Positions 17,509 to 25,696 of a DNA stretch of 64,000 nt are shown here, in pieces. The stretch comes from Xaviernesmea rhizosphaerae (GTDB lineage: Bacteria; Pseudomonadota; Alphaproteobacteria; Rhizobiales; Rhizobiaceae): contig NZ_MKIO01000037.1 of the NCBI RefSeq assembly GCF_001938945.1, positions 22,948 through 86,947 of the forward strand, written 5' to 3'. The stretch's first letter is position 1. Each line of letters begins with the position of its first letter. The notes beneath the pieces were generated by a model. It did no database searches, had not been told where the DNA came from, and saw only the letters and a program-made list of their open reading frames with translations. Position numbers and translations under genes: made by a program.

Positions 17509-17518
17509 TTGTATATGG
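17509..17518. promoter_or_regulatory. Repeat decamer TTGTATATGG (copy 2)
   Basis: Identical in all ten bases to the copy at 16653-16662 and located two bases after the regulator's stop codon. It may be a second regulator site or a coincidence. Confidence 0.35.
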
Positions 17519-17639
17519 GACTTGGCACGTGCTTGACGGAGAGACGGGACAATCGCGTTGGCCCGGGACCGCAACCAGCGCAATCCCGCGTCGAAGGCCC
17601 CGATCAAACGGCGAGCAGGCTTCTCAGCGCGATCGGGCC

Positions 17640-17885
17640 TTACTCCCGGATCTCGATGCCGGCCTCATGCGCCGCGGCGATGAAGGCGAGCCGTGCGGCT
17701 TCCGCTGATGCCTTGCCCTTCATCGCGGCCTCCAGCGTCTGCAGCGCACTGTCCAGCGCCTTGCCCTCTTCCAGGGGCCAGTCCTCGATCAGCGCCCAGG
17801 AGGCTTCCTGGATGTTTCGGATGGTGGTGACGGTGCCGGGCTCGCCCAGCGCCAGGGAAACGGGCTTGTTCCAGTCCTTGCTCAA
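17640..17885 (-). CDS. DUF982 family small protein
   Basis: 81 aa from a TTG at 17885, preferred because AGGAGG lies 8 bp upstream and the protein then begins with S-K-D-W-N-K-P-V, the normal DUF982 start; an in-frame TTG at 17927 would add 14 residues. The pattern W-x-x-P-V ... A-S-W-A-L-I-E-D-W-P ... AFIAAAHEAGIEI is typical of this family, which is expanded in rhizobia and has no established function. It stands alone between the HutC-type regulator and the osmoprotectant transporter. Confidence 0.8.
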   Translation of the reverse strand: MSKDWNKPVSLALGEPGTVTTIRNIQEASWALIEDWPLEEGKALDSALQTLEAAMKGKASAEAARLAFIAAAHEAGIEIRE

Positions 17886-18017
17886 GCGGATGGCCTCCTG
17901 ATGTTCATGTCCCTCCCGTAGCGCCAATCATCTGATATGGCGAGGCGGGACATGCGTTTTCGCAGGCCGATACGACCAGCCCACCGTCGGCAGCGGTGTC
18001 GGCCGCGAGCGCGATCC

Positions 18018-18785
18018 TCAGCCCTTGGCGGACGGACGGCCGGCGCGCCGCGCGGCGATGGCTTCGAGCAGCATGAAACCCTCGTTCAGCAGAATGGCCA
18101 GCGCCGCAACGACCAGGCCACCCTGCAGCACGAAGGCGGTGTTGCCCGTCAGCAGGCCGGAGATGATCACCTCGCCGAGCGTGGAGGCGGCCACCGTCGA
18201 GCCGATCGTGGCGGTTGCCAGGGCGATGACGGCCGAAAGGCGGATGCCGGAGAGGATCAGCGGCAGGGCCAGCGGCAGTTCCACTTTCATCAGCCGCTGG
18301 GTCTCGGTCATACCGCAGGCCGTGGCCGCCTCCCGTGCTTCGGGGGCCAGTTCCGTCAGCCCGGTCAGCGTCGTCTCGAAGATCGGCAGGAGACCATAGA
18401 GGAACAGGGCGACCAGCGTCGGCACCGGGCCGAAGCCGAAGATCGGCACGGTGAGCGCCAGAACCGCAACGGGCGGGAAGGTCTGGCCAATATTGGCGAC
18501 CGCCCGGGCCAGCGGCAGGAAGGAGAGACCCGCCAGCCGCGTGGTCGCGATCGCCAGGCCGACAGCCGCGATCGTGGCTGCAAGCGTTCCCGCCGCTACC
18601 AGCGCCAGATGGTTCAGCGTCAGGAAGAGCAGAGGGGCCTGGGTGTAGATCGGCGCCGCGCCATTGCGGGTCAGCGGCGCGAAAAGCCCTGAAAAAGCCT
18701 CCGGCATGGCCAGAAAGGCCATCAGGCACACCAGAAGCAGAAGGGTCGGAAGACGGGCGGGCGTCACAGGGGCTGCAGGCGTCAC
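18018..18785 (-). CDS. yehW: Osmoprotectant ABC transporter permease (YehW/OpuCD-like)
   Basis: 255 aa inner-membrane permease with about six helices. The segment ANIGQTFPPVAVLALTVPIFGFG and the EAA loop ELAPEAREAATACGMTETQRLMKVELPLALP are typical of OpuC/Yeh-type glycine-betaine/choline permeases. It is the last gene of the locus, starting within the ATPase stop overlap. Length and gene order match YehW of the enterobacterial YehZYXW (OsmF) system. Confidence 0.88.
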   Translation of the reverse strand: MTPAAPVTPARLPTLLLLVCLMAFLAMPEAFSGLFAPLTRNGAAPIYTQAPLLFLTLNHLALVAAGTLAATIAAVGLAIATTRLAGLSFLPLARAVANIGQTFPPVAVLALTVPIFGFGPVPTLVALFLYGLLPIFETTLTGLTELAPEAREAATACGMTETQRLMKVELPLALPLILSGIRLSAVIALATATIGSTVAASTLGEVIISGLLTGNTAFVLQGGLVVAALAILLNEGFMLLEAIAARRAGRPSAKG

Positions 18786-19717
18786 TGGGGCCCCGCTCCC
18801 CGGCGCTCCAGTGCCGCCCGCGTCACACGGCCGATCACGCGGCCGTCTTTCGCCACCGGCAAGGCCTCGCGCCGCGACCAGAGACTTTCGGACAAGGCGG
18901 CGCGCATCGACATGTCGGCCGGAATGGCCGCGCCCGGCGCCTCGCCACTCTCGATCATCTCCTCCACCGTGGATAAGGAGAGGAGGTGGAAAGCCCGGTC
19001 GCCCGCGCCGAGCAGGCTGCGCACGAAATCGGTGGCGGGGGCCGCGACGATCGCATGCGGCACGTCATATTGCACCAGCCGCCCGGCATCCATCACGCCG
19101 ATGCGCGTGCCGAGATGCAGGGCCTCGTCCATATCATGGGTCACCAGAATGATCGTCGTGCCATAGGCCTTCTGGATCGCCAGGAGATCCTCCTGCGCCT
19201 TTTCGCGAATGATCGGATCGAGCGCGCCGAAGGGCTCGTCCATCAGAAGCACGGGCGGCTCGGCGGCCAGCGCACGTGCCACGCCGATGCGCTGCTGCTG
19301 CCCGCCCGAGAGCTGATGCGGCATGCGGTCGCGAAACAGGGCGGGATCGAGGTGGAAGAGCGACAGGAGCTCGTCCACACGGGCCGATATGCGCTTGGCA
19401 TCCCAGCCGAGCAGCGAAGGCACGGTGGCAATGTTCTCGGCCACGGTGCGATGGGGAAACAGGCCATGGCCCTGAATGGCATAGCCGATGCCGCGGCGAA
19501 GCGCATGCGCCGGCAGGGTGCGGTTGTCCCGCCCGCCGATCAGGATGCGTCCTGAGGAGGGCTCCACCAGCCGGTTGACCATGCGCAGAAGGGTGGTCTT
19601 ACCCGAGCCCGAGGTGCCGACGATCACGGCGATCTCGCCTGTCCCAACCCGCAGGGAAACATCCGCCACGGCGGGCCTGTCGCCATAGAGGCGGCTGACG
19701 CTGTCGAAGTCTATCAT
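18782..19717 (-). CDS. yehX: Osmoprotectant ABC transporter ATP-binding protein (YehX/OpuCA-like)
   Basis: 311 aa from the ATG at 19717, which overlaps the preceding permease stop (ATGA); the longer open frame upstream is a shadow of that permease. Walker A GTSGSGKTTLLRMVNRL, Q-loop YAIQGHGLFPH, signature LSGGQQQRIGVARAL, Walker B LLMDEPFGALDP. The C-terminal part beyond about residue 240 is short and carries at most one CBS-like motif, as in YehX. It powers uptake of a quaternary ammonium osmoprotectant. Confidence 0.9.
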   Translation of the reverse strand: MIDFDSVSRLYGDRPAVADVSLRVGTGEIAVIVGTSGSGKTTLLRMVNRLVEPSSGRILIGGRDNRTLPAHALRRGIGYAIQGHGLFPHRTVAENIATVPSLLGWDAKRISARVDELLSLFHLDPALFRDRMPHQLSGGQQQRIGVARALAAEPPVLLMDEPFGALDPIIREKAQEDLLAIQKAYGTTIILVTHDMDEALHLGTRIGVMDAGRLVQYDVPHAIVAAPATDFVRSLLGAGDRAFHLLSLSTVEEMIESGEAPGAAIPADMSMRAALSESLWSRREALPVAKDGRVIGRVTRAALERRGAGPQ

Positions 19718-20895
19718 CGGGTCTCCTGTCGGCGGCTGAGGTCGATCAGGGCGTCGAAGACGATGCCGGCCGCAAAGGCCATGGCGACGGTCGGAAGGGC
19801 GCCGAGAAGGACGAGATCGGTGGCGGTCTGGCTGATGCCCTGGAACACGAACACGCCGAGCCCGCCGCCGCCGACAAGGCCGGCGATGACGGACAGGCCA
19901 ATATTCTGCACAAGGACGATGCGCACGCCGGTGAGGATGACGGGCAGCGCCAGCGGCAGCTCGACGCGCAGAAGCTTCTGCCAGGCCGTCATGCCCATGG
20001 CATCGGCCGCCTCGCGCGTCCGCTCGGAAACCGCCTCGAAGCCGGCAATCGTCGAGCCGACGATCGGCAGCAGCGAATAGGCGAAGAGCGCGATGAAGGC
20101 GGGCGCCACGCCGATGCCGGCAATGCCGAGCGCTGCCGCGCCGGGCACATGCGCGCCGATCCAAGCAAGCGGGGCGATGAGCAGCCCGAACAGCGCCATG
20201 GAGGGAATGGTCTGCAACACATTCAGCGCGGCCAGCGCGGCCCGACGCAAGGTCGCAACGCGCCGCAGCAGCATGGCGAGCGGCACGCCGACCACGACGG
20301 CAGCCAGAAGCGAGAACACCGAGAGGCCGGCATGCACCCACAGCTCCCGCAGGAAGGCATCCGAACGGCTGGCATATTCGCGCAGCACCGACAGATCGCT
20401 CCAGAGACCGGAGGCAAGAAAGCCAGCCAGAACCCCGGCCGCCACCACGAGCGCGGCGATCCGGCCTGAAGGCGAAAGCCGCAGGCGCACCAGCGCATCG
20501 CCCGTGGCCAGGGACAGCGCGAACAGAGCAAGCCAGGCACCGGCGCCGGGCGCGACGCGCGCATAGGCACTGCCCGGCGGCAGGAGATGCGAGGCGCCGG
20601 AACCGACGGCCAGGCCGAGACCGACCAGCCCGGCAACGGCCGCAGCAAGCCGCAGCCGCGCATCGGCCCGCGAAATCAGGATGAGGACGACGAGCGCGGT
20701 TATGATCCCGCAGGCCATCGGCTGCAGGCCCGGCAGCGCCTCCCAGGCGAAGGCCCCTTGAGCCGGGGCGATGCGGTTCGGCCGCAAAAGCATCAGCGGC
20801 TGGAACAGGAATGCAATGGCCACGATCGCGGCAAGCGTCGCGCCCAAAGGGTCGATCAAGGCGCGTCGCGATGCGGCAAAGGCAGGCTCAGCCAT
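19714..20895 (-). CDS. yehY: Osmoprotectant ABC transporter permease, long form (YehY-like)
   Basis: 393 aa from the ATG at 20895; a TTG at 20928 gives 11 more residues that look non-coding. The N-terminal half (about 1-170) has several extra hydrophobic helices absent from OpuCB-type permeases, followed by a standard permease domain with LNVLQTIPSMALFGLLIAP and the EAA loop SERTREAADAMGMTAWQKLLRVELP. This long architecture is the hallmark of YehY. A RIME-like repeat lies between this gene and the binding-protein gene upstream. Confidence 0.88.
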   Translation of the reverse strand: MAEPAFAASRRALIDPLGATLAAIVAIAFLFQPLMLLRPNRIAPAQGAFAWEALPGLQPMACGIITALVVLILISRADARLRLAAAVAGLVGLGLAVGSGASHLLPPGSAYARVAPGAGAWLALFALSLATGDALVRLRLSPSGRIAALVVAAGVLAGFLASGLWSDLSVLREYASRSDAFLRELWVHAGLSVFSLLAAVVVGVPLAMLLRRVATLRRAALAALNVLQTIPSMALFGLLIAPLAWIGAHVPGAAALGIAGIGVAPAFIALFAYSLLPIVGSTIAGFEAVSERTREAADAMGMTAWQKLLRVELPLALPVILTGVRIVLVQNIGLSVIAGLVGGGGLGVFVFQGISQTATDLVLLGALPTVAMAFAAGIVFDALIDLSRRQETR

Positions 20896-20948
20896 CCTGG
20901 ACCCAGTCCTTCCGGTCCATTTGTCCAAGCATGACGCCCCATCCCGCT

Positions 20949-21052
20949 AGAGCATCAGACTGAAAATCGCACGCAGTCCGATGCTCTAAGTTTTTGTTTT
21001 CGCATTGGATTTTTCCGAAAACCGGTTCCCACTTTTCGGTCCGATGCTCTAG
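20949..21052. repeat. RIME-like palindromic intergenic repeat, copy 1
   Basis: About 104 bp made of two palindromes: AGAGCATC...GATGCTCT at one end, and CCGAAAACCGGTTCCCACTTTTCGG followed by the closing GATGCTCTAG (each arm shorter than 20 bases). Nearly the same sequence occurs at 54874-54976 (same orientation) and 63862-63965 (inverted). Size and structure match the rhizobial intergenic mosaic element RIME1. Here it separates the yehZ-like and yehY-like genes inside one operon. Confidence 0.8.
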
Positions 21053-21120
21053 GCGCGGGATACAGGCGGCAGGGCGCTGCCCGGCCACCATGGCCGTTCG
21101 ATGAAGCCGGGCAGCCGCCA

Positions 21121-22026
21121 TCACTTTGCCAGGCCGTTCTTGGCGAGGAAGTCGGCCGCGACGGCCGCCGCCGGCTCGCCGCCGACCTGCACCCGCCCGT
21201 TCAGGCCCTGAAGGGTCTTGAGATCGAGCTTTTCAAAGATCGGCTTCAGGATCTCGGCGATCTCTGGATGCTCCTTCAGCACGGCTTCGCGGATGATCGG
21301 TGCGGGGCGATAGACCGGCTGCACGCCCTTGTCATCCTCCATCACGACAAGGCCCGCCTCGCCAATGCCGCCATCCGTGCCATAGACCATTGCGGCATTG
21401 GCGCCGGACGTGCCCTGCGCGGCAGCCGCGATCGTCGCCGCCGTGTCGCCGCCGGAGAGGGTGATGAGCTGGTCGGGTTTCAGCTGGAAGCCATAGGTCG
21501 TCTGGAAGGCCGGCAAAGCGGAAGGAGAGGTGATAAATTCGGAAGACGCGACGAGCTTCACCGCGCCGCCGCCCTGAACATATTTGCCAAAGTCGCTGAG
21601 CGTCTTCAGCGAGGCGCCATCGGCCACCGCCTGCTTCAGCGCGATAGCCCAGGTGTTGTTGGCCGAGGCCGGCTCCAGCCAGACGATCTTGTTGGCCGCA
21701 TAGTCCAGCTCCTTTGCCTTCTCATAGCCGGCCTGCGCCTCCTTCCAGACCGGCGACGCGGCCTCGTTGAAGAAGAAGGCGGCATTGCCGGTATATTCGG
21801 GATAGATGTCGATCTGCCCCTGCAGCAGCGCCTCGCGCACGATCGGCGTCGCCCCGAGCTGGATCTTGTCGCTGACGGCGATGCCCCTGGACTTCAGCGC
21901 CTGGAGAATGATGTTGCCGAGAACCCCGCCTTCGGTGTCGATCTTGGAGGAGACGACGACATCGGCATAGGCGGGCGCGCTGGCAAGAACCAGGGCGGCC
22001 AGGGCTGTGAGCAGGCTTTTCTTCAT
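21121..22026 (-). CDS. yehZ: Osmoprotectant ABC transporter substrate-binding protein (YehZ/OsmF-like)
   Basis: 301 aa from the ATG at 22026, where a signal peptide begins (MKKSLLTALAALVLASAP, cleavage after A-Y-A) and AAAGGA lies about 8 bp upstream. OpuAC/ProX-type fold: SSKIDTEGGVLGNIILQAL, the D-I-Y-P-E-Y-T-G motif, and VYGTDGGIGEAGLVVMEDD. It binds a compatible solute such as glycine betaine or choline; the exact ligand is not readable. First gene of yehZ-yehY-yehX-yehW, with 225 bp including a palindromic repeat before yehY. Confidence 0.9.
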   Translation of the reverse strand: MKKSLLTALAALVLASAPAYADVVVSSKIDTEGGVLGNIILQALKSRGIAVSDKIQLGATPIVREALLQGQIDIYPEYTGNAAFFFNEAASPVWKEAQAGYEKAKELDYAANKIVWLEPASANNTWAIALKQAVADGASLKTLSDFGKYVQGGGAVKLVASSEFITSPSALPAFQTTYGFQLKPDQLITLSGGDTAATIAAAAQGTSGANAAMVYGTDGGIGEAGLVVMEDDKGVQPVYRPAPIIREAVLKEHPEIAEILKPIFEKLDLKTLQGLNGRVQVGGEPAAAVAADFLAKNGLAK

Positions 22027-22396
22027 CGGCTTGTCCTTTCTGGACATCAGCGGGTTTGCATCATGACGCCGGCTAAGAAGACCGGACGGCAGGTCGAAAA
22101 CGGTGTCGAAAGGAAGGGCGCCGCGTCGAAAGGAAGGCATCCGCGCGGCCGGTTTTTCGCCCATACGTTCGGCAGGCCGAACCCGATCTCAATCACCTGA
22201 CCTGCGAAGATAGGGGAGCATCGCCGCGGAAGAAGATGGGCTGCGCCATCGCGCTGAAGGTCGCAGCCGGATTTTAGCCCTGCGCGCTTGGCCGATCACC
22301 GCGCATAGCGCGCCCAGGCAAGGCCGGACGTACCACGGGCGCGGTCAGGCGCCAAAAGCGAAGGCGCCGCTTTGGGGACAAAGCCGGCGATCTGGG

Positions 22397-22422
22397 GGAA
22401 CAATCGGCGCGCGGCCGGGGTT
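22397..22422 (+). promoter_or_regulatory. Candidate EcfG/RpoE2-type general stress promoter
   Basis: GGAAC (22397-22401), 17 bp, then GGTT (22419-22422). This fits the alphaproteobacterial general stress sigma consensus GGAAC-N16/17-CGTT (RpoE2: GGAAC-N18/19-TT). The DUF3008 start codon follows 30 bp later. Confidence 0.5.
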
Positions 22423-22424
22423 GG

Positions 22425-22440
22425 ATCGCATCGATGCGAT
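22425..22440. repeat. Perfect 16-bp palindrome before the DUF3008 gene
   Basis: ATCGCATCGATGCGAT is its own reverse complement. It ends directly before the GGAGGA ribosome-binding site, so in the transcript it could form a short hairpin or in DNA serve as an operator. Confidence 0.5.
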
Positions 22441-22452
22441 GGAGGACCAGCA

Positions 22453-22650
22453 ATGCCTGCCAAATCGAAAGCACAGCAGATGGCAGCCGGGGCCGCCTTG
22501 TCGGCCAAACGCGGCGAGCGGCCGATGCGCTCGCTCAAGGGCGCCTCGAAATCCATGGCCAAGTCGATGAGCGAAACCGAACTCAGCGACATGGCCTCGA
22601 CCAAGCAGAAGGGCAAGCCGAAGCACGTCTCGCAAGAGCGCGCGGATTAA
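22453..22650 (+). CDS. DUF3008 family small basic protein
   Basis: 65 aa; ATG at 22453 with GGAGGA 6 bp upstream. It begins M-P-A-K-S-K-A-Q-Q-M-A-A-G and contains LKGASKSMAKSM and ASTKQKGKPKHV, the full DUF3008 pattern. Strongly basic and hydrophilic, no membrane segment. Members are common in rhizobia and have no known function; the stress-type promoter suggests induction in stationary phase or under stress. A bidirectional-looking terminator follows. Confidence 0.85.
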   Translation: MPAKSKAQQMAAGAALSAKRGERPMRSLKGASKSMAKSMSETELSDMASTKQKGKPKHVSQERAD

Positions 22651-22690
22651 GCACGCCGCCTTTCAGCGTCTTTAATGCACCTCATGCAAA

Positions 22691-22727
22691 AGGCCCCGCC
22701 GGCAGGTTTGCCAACGGGGCCTCTTAC
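22691..22727. terminator. Rho-independent terminator between convergent DUF3008 and mqo genes
   Basis: Stem AGGCCCCG (22691-22698) pairs with CGGGGCCT (22715-22722); T-rich bases follow on the plus side and AAA...TTT context exists on the minus side (TTTGCATG). It can serve both convergent genes. Confidence 0.75.
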
Positions 22728-22743
22728 TTAAACCGAGCTGCGA

Positions 22744-24468
22744 TTACGGCGCGAAGTCATGAACCGGCTTTGCGGCGTCCGAAGCGGTCTGCACCACTGG
22801 CTGGCTTGCGGGCGTCACGGCGGCAAGCGTGATCTGCGGCGGCGTTGGCAGCTGCAGATGCTCGCTGGTATAGGCCCATTCCGCCTGAACCTTGGACGGA
22901 TCGTCGTTGAGCTGCGTGCCGTAGCTGGGAACGATCTGGCGGATCTTGGCCTGCCATTCCGGCGTCTTCACCTTCGCGGCAAAGACCTTTTCCAGGACCT
23001 TCAGCATGATCGGCGCGGCGGTCGAGGCACCCGGCGATGCGCCCAGCAGGGCCGCAATGCTGCCATCCTTGGCGGCGACGATTTCGGTGCCGAGCTTCAG
23101 CACGCCGCCCTTGTCCTTGTCGCGCTTGATGATCTGCACGCGTTGGCCGGCCTGCCACAGGCGCCATTCATCCTTCTTGGCATTGGGGAAATATTCCCGC
23201 AGGGCCTGATAGCGGTCTTCGTCCGACATCATCAGTTGGCCGGCGAGATATTCGACCAGCGGATATTCGTCGATGCCGACGCTCATCATCGGCCAGGCAT
23301 TGCTTGTCGTGGTCGAGGTCAGAAGGTCGAAATAGGAGCCTTCCTTGAGGAACTTGGTCGAGAAGGTGGCGAAGGGCCCGAAGAGGATGACGCGCTTGCC
23401 GCCGAGCACGCGCGTGTCCAGATGCGGCACCGACATGGGCGGCGAGCCGACCGAAGCCTTGCCATAGGCCTTGGCGAGATGCCGCATGGTGATGTCGGGA
23501 TTCTCGTTGATCAGGAAGGAGCCGCCGACGGGGAAGCCTGCGTAATCATCGGCTTCCGGAATGCCGGACTTCTGCAGCAGGTGGATGGCGCCGCCGCCGG
23601 CACCGATGAACAGGAAGTTCGCGTCGATGCTCTCTTCGCGGCCGTCCTTCGTGTTGCGATGCGTCACGCGCCAGCTGCCATCGGCATTGCGGCTGATGTC
23701 ATCGACTTCCGCATTGAGCTTCAGGTCGAACTTCGGCTGGCTCTGCAGCGAGGCGACGAACTGGCGGGTGATCTCGCCGAATTCCATGTCGGTGCCGAGC
23801 GGCGTCCAGGTCGCGGCGATCTTCTGGGAGGGATCGCGCCCTTCCATCATCAGGGGAACCCACTTGGCGATCGCGTCGGGATCGGTGGAGAAGTCCATGC
23901 CGGCAAAGAGCGGGCTGGCCTTCAGCGCCTGATAGCGCTTTTCGAGATAGGCAATATTCTCTTCACCCCAGACGAAGCTCATATGCGGCGTGTGGTTGAT
24001 GAAGGAGCGCGGGTTCTTCAGCACCCCGTTGCGCACCTGCCAGCTCCAGAACTGGCGGGAAATCTGGAAGGCCTCGTTGATCTCGACGGCCTTGGAGATG
24101 TCGATCTCGCCATTGGCCTTTTCCGGCGTGTAGTTCAGCTCGGCCAGCGCCGAATGGCCGGTGCCGGCATTGTTCCAGCCGTTGGAGCTTTCCAGCGCCA
24201 CGCCGTCCAGCCGTTCGAGCAGGGTGATGGACCAGGAAGGCTCGAGTTCGCGCAGCCAGACGCCGAGCGTCGCGCTCATGATGCCGCCGCCGATCAGCAG
24301 CACGTCGACCTTGCCGGTCGCGCCGGAGGCGCGGGCCGCACCGCTGGTCAGGGCCGCCGCGCCCAGGCCCGCCGCAGCGGAACCGACGAACTGGCGCCGG
24401 TTAATCTTCAGGCTATCGGATGCTGCGTTCAAGGGCGATGCGCGCCCGGTATCTTTGCTGGAGACCAT
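22744..24468 (-). CDS. mqo: Malate:quinone oxidoreductase with Tat-type signal
   Basis: 574 aa FAD enzyme oxidising malate to oxaloacetate with transfer to quinone (TCA cycle/respiratory chain). The ATG at 24468 (AAGGG 10 bp upstream) gives a leader with N-R24-R25-Q-F-V-G and a hydrophobic AAAGLGAAALTSGAARA, a twin-arginine signal. The Mqo core follows: DVLLIGGGIMSATLGVWL FAD-binding motif, LERLDGVALESSNGWNNAG, LFGPFATFSTKFLKEGS, LGASPGASTAAPIM. Most Mqo proteins are cytosolic peripheral membrane proteins, so predicted export is unusual. A proline/threonine-rich tail of about 30 residues follows the catalytic domain. Confidence 0.92.
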   Translation of the reverse strand: MVSSKDTGRASPLNAASDSLKINRRQFVGSAAAGLGAAALTSGAARASGATGKVDVLLIGGGIMSATLGVWLRELEPSWSITLLERLDGVALESSNGWNNAGTGHSALAELNYTPEKANGEIDISKAVEINEAFQISRQFWSWQVRNGVLKNPRSFINHTPHMSFVWGEENIAYLEKRYQALKASPLFAGMDFSTDPDAIAKWVPLMMEGRDPSQKIAATWTPLGTDMEFGEITRQFVASLQSQPKFDLKLNAEVDDISRNADGSWRVTHRNTKDGREESIDANFLFIGAGGGAIHLLQKSGIPEADDYAGFPVGGSFLINENPDITMRHLAKAYGKASVGSPPMSVPHLDTRVLGGKRVILFGPFATFSTKFLKEGSYFDLLTSTTTSNAWPMMSVGIDEYPLVEYLAGQLMMSDEDRYQALREYFPNAKKDEWRLWQAGQRVQIIKRDKDKGGVLKLGTEIVAAKDGSIAALLGASPGASTAAPIMLKVLEKVFAAKVKTPEWQAKIRQIVPSYGTQLNDDPSKVQAEWAYTSEHLQLPTPPQITLAAVTPASQPVVQTASDAAKPVHDFAP

Positions 24469-24775
24469 GTCGTTTTCGCCCTTTTTCAGGAGATCGCTGA
24501 GCTTGCGGTGAAACAACCGCGCCGCGAGAAAAATCGAAAAATCTGATGTTTCAGTTAAATGCCCGACCACAGCGGCCGGGACTGCGACAGTATGAACCGC
24601 AGCGACATTTCGTCACTGAAGATGGCTTATTGACCGCCATTAGGGGAATCTGCGCACCTGCGCAAGCAAACGGCAGTAGCTGATCACGGTTTCGTGATCG
24701 TGACCTCGCAGCCATGCATTGCTGTCCTGCAATATGAACAAACCTGCAACGCAAAATGGCGCGTGCCGGATGGTC

Positions 24776-25696
24776 TTAGACGACCTCGGCCACGGCGGCA
24801 GCGCGCCGTGTCTTCTGCTCCCGGAAGAAGATGAACAGGCCGGAGACCACGATCAGCGCGGCACCGACGAGCGCATGGGTGCCGGGAATGTCGCCGAAGA
24901 TCAGCCAGCCAAAGAGGATGGCCCAGAACAGCAGAGTATACTGCAGCGGCACGACCATCGCCGCATCGGCAAGCTTCAGCGAGCGGTTGACCAGGAGATG
25001 GGCGCTAAGGGCGACGATGCCCAAAAGGCCGAGCAGGCTGAGACTGACCGGCGTCAGCGGGCTCCAGGCCTCGGGAAACAGCGCCAGGCCGAGGCCTGCG
25101 GCAAGCAGCGCGCTCACCACCTGCCAGGTGACGAGCGTGAGATCAGGCGTCTCACGCAAGCGCCGCCCCAAAACCACCGCACCGCCATAGGCCAGGCTGC
25201 CGCCCAGCGCGACCAGAGCAGGCAGGGAGAAGGAGGCGCTCGAGGGATTGAGCGCGATCAGCACGCCGGAAAAGCCAATGAGAATGGCGATCCAGCGCCG
25301 CCAGCCGACCCGCTCCCCGAGCACCAGGGGCGAGGCGGCGGCGACATAGATCGGCACCGCCAGCCAATAGGTCATGGCATCGGCCAGCGGCATGAAGGCG
25401 ACGCAATAATAGAAGGCGAGCGCATCGACCGAGAAGAACAGCGCCCGAAGCATGTTCAGCCCCGGCTGCGGAACGAGGACGAGGCTGCGCCAGCCGGCCC
25501 TCACCATGAACGGCGCCAGCACCAGGAGCGCCGCCACGCTGCGCACGGTCATCACCTGGAAGGCGGAGTGGCTAGCCGCCATCCATTTGCCCAGCACGTC
25601 GTTGAGCGAAAACATCAGCATGCCCGCGAGCATGAACAGGACACCAGCGCGGGCGGCGGAGACACCTTGCGGCATTGCGACGGTCTGCACGGCCAT
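24776..25696 (-). CDS. EamA/DMT-family membrane transporter
   Basis: 306 aa from the ATG at 25696 (GGAG 7 bp upstream); the longer frame upstream does not look coding. About ten transmembrane helices in two EamA repeats (repeat 1 roughly 17-150, repeat 2 roughly 160-290), with a basic C-terminus FFREQKTRRAA. The family exports amino acids or other metabolites; the substrate cannot be predicted. It stands alone, divergent from the TerC-like gene. Confidence 0.85.
   Translation of the reverse strand: MAVQTVAMPQGVSAARAGVLFMLAGMLMFSLNDVLGKWMAASHSAFQVMTVRSVAALLVLAPFMVRAGWRSLVLVPQPGLNMLRALFFSVDALAFYYCVAFMPLADAMTYWLAVPIYVAAASPLVLGERVGWRRWIAILIGFSGVLIALNPSSASFSLPALVALGGSLAYGGAVVLGRRLRETPDLTLVTWQVVSALLAAGLGLALFPEAWSPLTPVSLSLLGLLGIVALSAHLLVNRSLKLADAAMVVPLQYTLLFWAILFGWLIFGDIPGTHALVGAALIVVSGLFIFFREQKTRRAAAVAEVV

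Larger units (their letters stand above)
22027..22452. other. Divergent intergenic region with EcfG-type promoter and 16-bp palindrome
   Basis: 426 bp between the yehZ-like gene (minus) and the DUF3008 gene (plus). The end near DUF3008 contains a GGAAC/GGTT promoter and the palindrome ATCGCATCGATGCGAT (22425-22440), listed separately. No gene was seen in the remainder. Confidence 0.5.

Noticed and set aside
18782..20341. Long frame that would add 208 residues to the N-terminus of the osmoprotectant ATPase
   Set aside because: The added part overlaps the yehY-like gene in another frame and has no coding character; the ATGA overlap start at 19717 gives a normal ATPase.
24682..24699. Small hairpin GATCACG-GTTT-CGTGATC between mqo and the EamA gene
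   Set aside because: A 7-bp stem without T-run; could be a weak terminator or operator but nothing supports either.
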